A stretch of DNA of 64,000 bases, taken from IDS-8 sp040902105 (GTDB lineage: Bacteria; Pseudomonadota; Gammaproteobacteria; Steroidobacterales; Woeseiaceae). Below, one piece after another: positions 1-6,218 of this stretch. The position numbers and the translations under genes were made by a program. Numbering within the stretch: position 1 is the stretch's first letter; every line of letters starts with the position of its first letter. Under the pieces are notes generated by a model. That model had not been told where the DNA came from. It did no database searches and worked only from the letters and a program-made list of their open reading frames with translations. The DNA is taken from contig JBBDXW010000039.1 in the NCBI GenBank assembly GCA_040902105.1, forward strand, positions 62,001-126,000, given 5' to 3'.

Positions 1-1933
1 AGCCGTCCGCGCGTTTCGCGTTGCGCCAGACGTCGATCATTCTACGGTAACGGTCATCGATGTCCTTCTTTGCCGTGTCGCTGTCGATGTTACCTGCAAA
101 CCATTGTTCTGCTGCTGCGGAGAAGATGCTGCGTCCGACCGCGAAGCCTCTGCAAACGTCGAACGACGCGGCGACCGTCAACCCGTTCCCCAGTGTTTCC
201 TCATCGGCGCCGAGCCCTAGCAGAAGCACGCCTTTGCAGTTCGGATCGCAGTCGGCGATCACACTGGCGATTGCTTCCCACCCGGATTGCGATTGCGCCT
301 CGAGTTTCCACCAGTCGGGTCGCACACCGAGGTTGTACAGCCGGCGGAGTGCCCGGGGCAAGGTATCGGCGGTGACGGCATTTACGGCAGCGGGGCATAT
401 GACTTCGAGAATGAGGCGCCGGTCGAGCGCAACAACGTCCGCGTAAAGCGCGCGAATGCGTTGTTCCTGTTCGTGCCGGAGACGCGCCTCGTCGTCCGGG
501 TGATAAAAGAACAGGCACTTGACGACCTGTCGCGTCGGCCAGCTGCAAATGTGCTGGCCGGTTGCGAACTGCGGCTCGAATTCGAGCGGGCGCGAACCCG
601 GAATTTCAATCGGGCTTCCCGTCCAGATATCGGTGCCGGCGATCTTCGCGAGCGCTTTTGTGCCGTAGCGGTGATCTATGATCGCGCCATAGCGCACCGA
701 AGCGTCGCCGTTTGCGACGACATCCAGCAAGACATCCGCGATCAGGGATTTGAACTCGCCGATCGCTTCGAACGGATGCCCGTTACGCGCTGCAATCTGT
801 TCGAACTGGCTGCGATGGTCGAACGCGAGCACGCACAACGGCCTCGGATCGTCTCGCCACGTCGTCACCCGGTGCAGGTGATTGAGTTCCGCATCGTTCT
901 GCGGCTGTCGCGGCGTTTCCGCGCGCGACAGCCAGGCGTCGAGTTCGATGCGGCTCGGCATCGCGGGCGTGCAGCCGTGACGCGATACGACCAACGCGCC
1001 GCAGGCATTGCCGAGCGCGGCGCTTTCGCCGAGTGTCGAATCGTCCAGTACGCCCGCAAGGAAACCCGCAAGCCAGGCATCGCCGGCGCCGACCGTATTG
1101 AATACTTCGACGTCCACTCCGGTAACCGCAATACCGGCATCGAGGGCGTCGATGCGCCCGGATTCGAAAATCGCGCAGCCCATGGCGCCGCGCTTCAGCA
1201 CGATGGTCGCATCACTCAGCTCGCGGATGGCGTTCAGCGCCTCCAGCGTGTCGGTGCTGCCGCCGCCAATATGGATTTCCTCTTCCGTTCCGACGATCAG
1301 GTCGCAGTCGGGAAGGAGGCGCTGCAGCAGCGCCGTAATCGTCTTCGATTCGGCGAAGCGGCTCGCGCCTTCGCCGGCGCTTCCGAGTCCCCACAGGACG
1401 GGGCGATAGTCGATGTCGAGCACCACGCGCGTGCCGTTCTTTCTCGCCGCGGCAATCGCCTTTCCGACCGCGGCACGCGTTGTTTCGGTGGATAGATGCG
1501 TGCCGGTGATGGCGAGCATTCGGGCGGAGGCGATGAATCCTTCGTCGAAATCGTCTTCGCAAAGGCCCATATCGGCACAGCGCTCGCGGAAGAATATGTG
1601 CGGAATGTCGTCCGCGCTGCCGATGCCGAGGATTACCAGGGCGGTCAGGCGGGACGGGTCCGTTTTCACATGGCTCGTGTCTACGCCTTCGCGCGCCAGT
1701 TGTTCACGGACAAAGCGGCCCATCGGCTCGTCGCCGACCCGCGTCAGCATGGCGCTCTTCCTGCCGAGGCGCGCCAGCCCCGCCGCAAGATTTCCCGACG
1801 AGCCGCCGAGATACTTGGCAAAGCTTTGCATGTCCTCCAGCCGCCCGCCGACCTGCTGGCCGTACAGGTCGACCGCTGCGCGGCCGAGACAAATGACGTC
1901 GAGCGTTTTGTCGTTGTTATTTTTTCTGGACAT
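1..1933 (-). CDS. iolC: IolC kinase fused to DUF2090 aldolase-like domain (3' end cut by window)
   Basis: Bifunctional inositol-catabolism protein. The N-terminal half (about residues 1-330) is a PfkB-family sugar kinase, 5-dehydro-2-deoxygluconokinase: it has an N-terminal LGGSSGN-type substrate loop near residue 40 and the catalytic GAGDAW motif near residue 280. The C-terminal half (about 340 to the window edge) matches the DUF2090 domain often fused to IolC and thought to act as the 5-dehydro-2-deoxyphosphogluconate aldolase. The frame is open from the ATG at 1933 to base 1 (644 codons), so probably only a few C-terminal residues are missing. It overlaps the end of iolB by 17 bases, which implies translational coupling. 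The aldolase role is family knowledge, not shown by the sequence. Confidence 0.9.
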   Translation of the reverse strand, partial: MSRKNNNDKTLDVICLGRAAVDLYGQQVGGRLEDMQSFAKYLGGSSGNLAAGLARLGRKSAMLTRVGDEPMGRFVREQLAREGVDTSHVKTDPSRLTALVILGIGSADDIPHIFFRERCADMGLCEDDFDEGFIASARMLAITGTHLSTETTRAAVGKAIAAARKNGTRVVLDIDYRPVLWGLGSAGEGASRFAESKTITALLQRLLPDCDLIVGTEEEIHIGGGSTDTLEALNAIRELSDATIVLKRGAMGCAIFESGRIDALDAGIAVTGVDVEVFNTVGAGDAWLAGFLAGVLDDSTLGESAALGNACGALVVSRHGCTPAMPSRIELDAWLSRAETPRQPQNDAELNHLHRVTTWRDDPRPLCVLAFDHRSQFEQIAARNGHPFEAIGEFKSLIADVLLDVVANGDASVRYGAIIDHRYGTKALAKIAGTDIWTGSPIEIPGSRPLEFEPQFATGQHICSWPTRQVVKCLFFYHPDDEARLRHEQEQRIRALYADVVALDRRLILEVICPAAVNAVTADTLPRALRRLYNLGVRPDWWKLEAQSQSGWEAIASVIADCDPNCKGVLLLGLGADEETLGNGLTVAASFDVCRGFAVGRSIFSAAAEQWFAGNIDSDTAKKDIDDRYRRMIDVWRNAKRADG

Positions 1934-2753
1934 CGGCCGGCCACCAGTAGCCGGCATCCTTGTCCATGGTCCAGGCGTGCTCGGCGGTAAAGTCAGGAAT
2001 GGTGTAGGGGTCGTTCGGCAGATGCCGGATGACCCACGAGTAATACATGCCGTAACCTGGCGCCGCGCACTGTGCGTGATCGAGCCCGGGCGGGATGCAG
2101 ACGGTGTCGCGATCGTGCACCTTGAAGACGTCCTGCCCGAGTTCGGCGTGGCCGTATCCCTGCGGTGCCGTGAAACGATAGTGGTAAATCTCCGGCTGGC
2201 GGTGATGATGCGGCGGATAGCTGGACCAGCCGCCCGGCAGGGTCACGACTTCGCCCAATACCATTTCTGCGGCTTGCGGAGAGTTCGAGCCGTCGAATAT
2301 CGTGCGCACGAAGCGCAAGCAACGCTCCGCAACCTGGCCCTTGCCCCGGTGCTCGTTCGGTACGTCTTCCGGCGTGAAGACGCGAGGCGAAAATTCCTTG
2401 CGGTTCGGGCACTGGTACACGGTCAACTCGCACGACGTCATTGCCTCGAACACGACGCTCGTGTTTGCCGAGGCATGCACGCAGCTTGCGGATTCGTCAA
2501 ACAGGGAATGCCGCTCAAGCGCGAATTTCGTGTCACCCGCCCGGCCCTTCAGTTTACCGTCCATCAGCAGCCAGGCGGTCTCGGCATCCGTCTCTTCAAT
2601 GAAGCTCTCGCCGGCGTCGAGAGCGAGACTTGCGACGCAGAGGCCCGAGAATTCGACGATGGTCTCGCTGCTGCTCGTCTTTCCGTTCGCAATGTTTCCG
2701 CCCCGGCCCGGTCCGCCCCGGTGCCGGATGACATGCTGCTCCGCAGTGTTCAT
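1917..2753 (-). CDS. iolB: 5-deoxy-glucuronate isomerase
   Basis: Cytoplasmic cupin enzyme of the myo-inositol pathway that converts 5-deoxy-D-glucuronate to 5-dehydro-2-deoxy-D-gluconate, the substrate of IolC. At 278 residues it has normal family length. The metal-binding cupin motif is visible as SSYPPHHH followed by a Glu (QPEIYHY) near the middle, and the C-terminus carries the family-typical SWVIRHLPNDP segment. It lies 21 bases after the dehydrogenase gene and overlaps iolC, so it belongs to the same transcript. Assignment is strong from both motif and context. Confidence 0.93.
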   Translation of the reverse strand: MNTAEQHVIRHRGGPGRGGNIANGKTSSSETIVEFSGLCVASLALDAGESFIEETDAETAWLLMDGKLKGRAGDTKFALERHSLFDESASCVHASANTSVVFEAMTSCELTVYQCPNRKEFSPRVFTPEDVPNEHRGKGQVAERCLRFVRTIFDGSNSPQAAEMVLGEVVTLPGGWSSYPPHHHRQPEIYHYRFTAPQGYGHAELGQDVFKVHDRDTVCIPPGLDHAQCAAPGYGMYYSWVIRHLPNDPYTIPDFTAEHAWTMDKDAGYWWPADVQKK

Positions 2754-2774
2754 TGCCTTACTCCCGTTCGCCGT

Positions 2775-3905
2775 TCAGTCGAGTTCTACCCACGCGCGGG
2801 CGGCGCTCGATTCCTCGATGGCTTCCATGATTTTCTGCACCCGCAGGCCCTCGTCAAAATCCGGCTGAAACGGCTCGTCCTGTTCGATGGCGCGGATGAG
2901 GTTGCGGATCTCGATCACTTTCAGGTCGTTGATGCCGAGCCCGTGCCCGGGCGCGGGACAGAACCGGCCGTAGTCCGGATGCGCCGGGCCCGCGAGAAGG
3001 GTTTTGAACCCGGCGCGGGCCGCGTTCGGGCCGGCGGTGTACAGGCGCAATTCATTCATGCGTTCCTGGTCGAACGCGATACTGCCGTGCGTGCCGAAGA
3101 CCTCGAACTGGAGGCCGCATTTGTAGCCGGTCGCCACGCGGCTGATCTCGAGTGTCGCGGGCAGGCCGGATTCGAGTTCAAGCAGCGCCCGGGCGATGTC
3201 TTCATTCTCGACGGTCCGATCGGCGCCGCTCGCGGGATCGCGACGCGTCGGGATCACCGTGCGGCAATCGCCGCACAGTCGCTTCGGCCGGCCGAGCAGA
3301 AAATGCAGCATATTAATAAGGTGCGAGCCAAGGTCGGCCAGCGCGCCCGCGCCGGCCAGGCTGCGATCGCAACGCCAGCTGAACGGCGTCCCCTTACTCG
3401 CCATGTAGTCTTCGAAATAACGGCCGGTAAAGCTCACCGGCTCGCCGATCTCGCCTGCGGCGATGATTTCCCGCGCGGTCTGAACCAGCGGGTTGGTGGT
3501 GTAGTTGAGCCCGACGGCGTGTACGACGCCACTCTGATGCGCAAGCGCTGCCAGTTCCGCCGCTTCGGGCACCCCGAGTGCCAGCGGTTTCTCGCAGTAC
3601 ACGTGCTTGCCGGCCTTGAGCGCGGCTTGCGCCATGGGGTAGTGCAGAAAATTCGGGGCGCAAATGTCGACGACGTCGATCGCAGGGTCGTCGAGCAGCT
3701 CGGTCCAGTCTGCCGTGCCTTGCTCGAAACGCAGGTCCCGGGCGGCCCGCGTCGCGCCCGGCAGGTCCTGATCCGCGACGCAAACAAGGCGCGGTGCCTG
3801 AATGCCGTCGAACACGGTTGCCACCGAATGCAGCGCGATGGCGTGCGTGCGGCCCATGAAGCCGGTGCCGATCAGGCCGAAGCCGAGATTTGGTGCGTTC
3901 CCCAT
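2775..3905 (-). CDS. Gfo/Idh/MocA-family dehydrogenase in the inositol cluster
   Basis: NAD(P)-dependent sugar or polyol dehydrogenase of 376 residues. An N-terminal Rossmann fold starts with GLIGTGFMGRTHA (residues 10-22), and the family EKP motif (VYCEKPLALG) lies near residue 100. The Gfo/Idh C-terminal alpha/beta domain follows. It is separate from iolG in the same cluster and may act on scyllo-inositol or another inositol isomer, as IolX/IolW-type enzymes do, but the exact substrate cannot be read from sequence. A promoter-like sequence with two palindromes lies in the 144-base gap before it, so this gene may start a sub-operon continuing into iolB and iolC. Confidence 0.85.
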   Translation of the reverse strand: MGNAPNLGFGLIGTGFMGRTHAIALHSVATVFDGIQAPRLVCVADQDLPGATRAARDLRFEQGTADWTELLDDPAIDVVDICAPNFLHYPMAQAALKAGKHVYCEKPLALGVPEAAELAALAHQSGVVHAVGLNYTTNPLVQTAREIIAAGEIGEPVSFTGRYFEDYMASKGTPFSWRCDRSLAGAGALADLGSHLINMLHFLLGRPKRLCGDCRTVIPTRRDPASGADRTVENEDIARALLELESGLPATLEISRVATGYKCGLQFEVFGTHGSIAFDQERMNELRLYTAGPNAARAGFKTLLAGPAHPDYGRFCPAPGHGLGINDLKVIEIRNLIRAIEQDEPFQPDFDEGLRVQKIMEAIEESSAARAWVELD

Positions 3906-4007
3906 TCGAATGCCCTGCCGATTTTGCGAGCCGCCGCTCAGACCTTGCGTTTCAGGGTCCGTACGGGATCCCGGAATGCCGCCGCCGGAGGGCGCAAGAT
4001 ACGCGTT

Positions 4008-4023
4008 TGAAAGGGATATTTCA
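4008..4023. promoter_or_regulatory. Putative RpiR/IolR operator 1 (TGAAA-N6-TTTCA)
   Basis: Perfect 5+5 inverted repeat TGAAA-GGGATA-TTTCA. It sits just downstream of the proposed -10 element of the minus-strand promoter before the second dehydrogenase gene, covering the expected transcription start. The same half-sites with the same spacing occur at 6084-6099. Known alphaproteobacterial IolR (RpiR family) sites are described as GGAA-N6-TTCC, a similar layout. That the neighbouring RpiR protein binds here is inference. Confidence 0.5.
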
Positions 4024-4024
4024 A

Positions 4025-4053
4025 TTCATATAAAAATGGAATTACCGTTTCAA
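4025..4053 (-). promoter_or_regulatory. Putative sigma-70 promoter for dehydrogenase-iolB-iolC
   Basis: On the minus strand a -35 box TTGAAA (4053-4048) and a -10 box TATGAA (4030-4025) are separated by 17 bases in an AT-rich island that contrasts with the GC-rich genes around it. The -35 box overlaps one palindrome (4037-4052), and the start region overlaps another (4008-4023), the layout expected for repression. Seen in sequence; activity is inferred. Confidence 0.45.
4037..4052. promoter_or_regulatory. Putative RpiR/IolR operator 2 (TGGAA-N6-TTTCA)
   Basis: Inverted repeat TGGAA-TTACCG-TTTCA with one deviation from the TGAAA-N6-TTTCA pattern. It overlaps the -35 box of the minus-strand promoter and also the stop codon of iolG. 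The centre-to-centre distance to the site at 4008-4023 is 29 bases, about three helical turns, so paired binding is possible. Confidence 0.45.
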
Positions 4054-5045
4054 TAAGTTAACCGAACGGCTTCTCCGGTCTGCCGAGAACGCTCCGCGGC
4101 ATCGGCGAGGATCAGGGCGCGGAGTCCGTCCGCCCCATCCGCGAGTGTGTTCGCGCCTCCCTGCAACGCGCGGATGAAATCTGCGATTTCGAGCTGGTAC
4201 GCCTGCCGGTAGCGCTCGAGAAAGAACGACAGTGCCGGTTCGCGCTGAAAGCCCGTACTGCTCGCGTGCTCTACTTGCGTGGCCGTCTGGTTATCGGCAC
4301 GCAGCATGCCGAGGGCGCCGAACACTTCGATGCGCTGGTCGTAGCCGTAACTGCAGCGGCGGCTGTTGGTAATCTGGCAGAAGCTGCCGCCTGCCGTCTG
4401 CAGCACCACCACCGCGGTATCGATGTCGCCAGCGTCCGCGATCGACCGGTCGACCAGGCAGCTGCCGGATGCGAACACGGATTGCGGCAGAACGCCCAGC
4501 AGCCAGCATGCCATGTCGAGGTCGTGGATGGTCATGTCGCGAAACAGGCCGCCCGAACGGCGGATATAGTCGGCCGACGGCGGCGAGGGATCGCGACTGG
4601 TAATGTTGACCACCTCGACCGCGCCAATTCTCCCCGCGGCGATGTCGTCTTTCAGGCGCCGGAAGGACGGATCGTAGCGACGGTTGAATCCGACGTAGAG
4701 TGGAACGGCCGCGTCGCGAGCGAGCGAAATACACCGGCGCGCGTTGTTCTCGTCGAGGTCCAGGGGCTTCTCGCAGAAAATGCCTTTCCCTGCACCGGCC
4801 GCCGCTTCGATCAGTGGCAGGTGCGTGTCCGTGGACGTTGCGATCACCACGCCGTGAACGTCGTCGTCCCCAAGAGCCGCCTGCACGTCGACTGCCCGGG
4901 CGTCGCTGCGCCTCGCGAGTTTCGCCGCCGCCGCCGGATCGACGTCGACCACGTACTTCAATGTTGCTTCGCGATGCGCCGCGATATTCGCGGCGTGAAT
5001 CTGCCCGATGCGCCCGGCGCCGAACAGACAGAGATTGATCGTCAT
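4050..5045 (-). CDS. iolG: Inositol 2-dehydrogenase
   Basis: NAD-dependent enzyme that oxidises myo-inositol to 2-keto-myo-inositol, the first pathway step. The 331-residue Gfo/Idh/MocA protein has a Rossmann motif LFGAGRIGQIHA (residues 7-18), the EKP motif (FCEKPLDLD) near residue 96, and IolG-typical segments YVGFNRRYDPSF and the catalytic-region DMTIHDLDMACWL with its Asp and His. It follows the regulator gene by 30 bases on the same strand. Identity as IolG rather than another Gfo/Idh member rests on these motifs plus the cluster. Confidence 0.82.
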   Translation of the reverse strand: MTINLCLFGAGRIGQIHAANIAAHREATLKYVVDVDPAAAAKLARRSDARAVDVQAALGDDDVHGVVIATSTDTHLPLIEAAAGAGKGIFCEKPLDLDENNARRCISLARDAAVPLYVGFNRRYDPSFRRLKDDIAAGRIGAVEVVNITSRDPSPPSADYIRRSGGLFRDMTIHDLDMACWLLGVLPQSVFASGSCLVDRSIADAGDIDTAVVVLQTAGGSFCQITNSRRCSYGYDQRIEVFGALGMLRADNQTATQVEHASSTGFQREPALSFFLERYRQAYQLEIADFIRALQGGANTLADGADGLRALILADAAERSRQTGEAVRLTY

Positions 5046-5075
5046 TGAGTAATGCTCACGGGTTTAACGTGCGGT

Positions 5076-5945
5076 TCATCGAGTCGTTTTCTTCCCTTCG
5101 ATACGATGTGCGTAACTGATCACCAGGGTTTGTGCAACGCACAGCGAGCCGGTCAGGGAACGAAACTGACGGACCTCGGCATCCCGGATGTCGAATGAAA
5201 TATCGGCGTCGCGGGATACCGGACTCAGCTCGCTGTCGCTTATTGCGATGACGCGGGCTCCGGCTGTCCTGGCCTGCTGCACGATCTCGCCGGTTTCCTT
5301 CGCGTACGGACGGAAACTGATGGCAAACAGCAGGTCATCGCCCGTGATCATCGAGCTTTGTTCGACCAGCATGCCGGCCAGGCCGTCGATGAGATGCACC
5401 GGTTTCGCGACATGACGCAGCGCGTACGCCATGTAGGCGGCCACGGGAAACGACCGCCGCAGGCCAACGAGATACACGGCGGACGCCTGCTCCATCAGAT
5501 CCACTGAGCGTTCGAGATCGTGGGCATTGATCGTGTCCTTGATGTGCTCGAGTGCGATGATGTTGCTGGCTGCGAATTCCTGCATGAGTTCGTGCGGCGT
5601 GAGTTCCCGTCCGTCACCCGTGCGTTCGTTGAACTGGCGAATGCGCTCCGCGTAACTCGGGCTCGGGGTAGAGTTGATGAGTTCGTCGCGGAACAGCCGC
5701 TGCATCTGGCTGGCGCCGTCGTAGCCGAATGCCTTGGCGAAGCGGACAATGGTCGACGCCTGCACTCCGCAGCGCTCCGCGATCACGGCCAGCGTCTGCA
5801 GGCCCATGTCGTTCGGATGGTCCAGCACGTAGGCGGCAACCTGCTTCAGCCGCGGGCTCAATTCGTCGTGGCGCGAGACGATTTCCGCACGGAGCTTTTC
5901 GAGGTCCTGTGGCCCGTCTGCGGGTCCTGCGCTGGCTTGATCCAC
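5076..5945 (-). CDS. MurR/RpiR-family transcriptional regulator (IolR-like)
   Basis: Cytoplasmic regulator with an N-terminal RpiR helix-turn-helix (LAVIAERCGVQASTIVRF segment) and a C-terminal SIS sugar-phosphate-binding domain (VYLVGLRRSF start, AISFRPYAKET phosphosugar loop). RpiR proteins in inositol clusters usually repress until a phosphorylated intermediate binds. I chose the GTG at 5945 because AAGGA lies 8 bases upstream. Longer frames starting at 5981 or 6041 run through a good promoter whose -10 box contains the 5981 ATG. First gene of the minus-strand iol transcript; likely regulator of the cluster and of the divergent TonB receptor. Confidence 0.85.
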   Translation of the reverse strand: MDQASAGPADGPQDLEKLRAEIVSRHDELSPRLKQVAAYVLDHPNDMGLQTLAVIAERCGVQASTIVRFAKAFGYDGASQMQRLFRDELINSTPSPSYAERIRQFNERTGDGRELTPHELMQEFAASNIIALEHIKDTINAHDLERSVDLMEQASAVYLVGLRRSFPVAAYMAYALRHVAKPVHLIDGLAGMLVEQSSMITGDDLLFAISFRPYAKETGEIVQQARTAGARVIAISDSELSPVSRDADISFDIRDAEVRQFRSLTGSLCVAQTLVISYAHRIEGKKTTR

Positions 5946-5979
5946 GGCTGCGATCCTTAAAGATCCTTGTCGGCACGGC

Positions 5980-6009
5980 ATTTTAGCGGTCGCGCAATGA
6001 AAATTCCAA
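5980..6009 (-). promoter_or_regulatory. Promoter of the regulator-iolG transcript
   Basis: Minus-strand -35 box TTGGAA (6009-6004) and -10 box TAAAAT (5985-5980) with an 18-base spacer. Transcription would begin near 5973, about 28 bases before the GTG start at 5945. This is the main argument for the shorter reading of the regulator gene. Confidence 0.5.
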
Positions 6010-6010
6010 C

Positions 6011-6026
6011 GAACGAATATTTGTTC
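6011..6026. promoter_or_regulatory. Inverted repeat upstream of the regulator promoter
   Basis: Sixteen-base near-perfect palindrome GAACGAATATTTGTTC with one mismatched pair, directly upstream of the -35 box of the regulator gene. Read as CGAA-N6-TTCC at 6014-6027 it also resembles a GGAA-N6-TTCC IolR-type site with one deviation. Autoregulation is a reasonable guess only. Confidence 0.35.
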
Positions 6027-6083
6027 CAATTCCCGCGCCATTCCGTTTGCGCCCCAGGCGGAAGGCCCCGGAAGGCGAGCATA

Positions 6084-6099
6084 TGAAACAGCTATTTCA
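6084..6099. promoter_or_regulatory. Putative RpiR/IolR operator 3 (TGAAA-N6-TTTCA)
   Basis: Perfect inverted repeat TGAAA-CAGCTA-TTTCA, with the same half-sites and spacing as the site at 4008-4023. It lies in the AT-rich divergent region, just upstream of the proposed -35 box of the TonB receptor gene. This supports joint control of receptor and catabolic genes. Confidence 0.5.
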
Positions 6100-6102
6100 T
6101 AT

Positions 6103-6132
6103 TTGCATATTGCAAAATTTTTATTCTATACT
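6103..6132 (+). promoter_or_regulatory. Putative promoter of the TonB receptor gene
   Basis: A good -10 box TATACT (6127-6132) and a weak -35 box TTGCAT (6103-6108) with an 18-base spacer in the AT-rich stretch before the receptor gene. The weak -35 next to a palindrome would fit a regulated promoter. Confidence 0.4.
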
Positions 6133-6218
6133 CCTTGTAACGCTGTCGTCATCTTCGGGCCGGACCATGGTGGGGTCGAATGACCCATTCCCGCGCAGCC
6201 TTGTCGATGAGGAGTTTT

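Noticed and set aside
287..1495. Long plus-strand open frame opposite iolC
   Set aside because: It is antisense to a clear kinase/DUF2090 coding frame, shows no recognisable domain and reflects high GC content.
1413..4010. 865-codon plus-strand frame across iolB and the dehydrogenase gene
   Set aside because: It runs antisense over two well-supported enzymes; arginine- and alanine-rich translation without domains.
5946..6041. N-terminal extension of the RpiR regulator to ATG 6041 or 5981
   Set aside because: The extension covers a good promoter (-35 at 6009-6004, -10 at 5985-5980) and a palindrome; GTG 5945 has a ribosome site.
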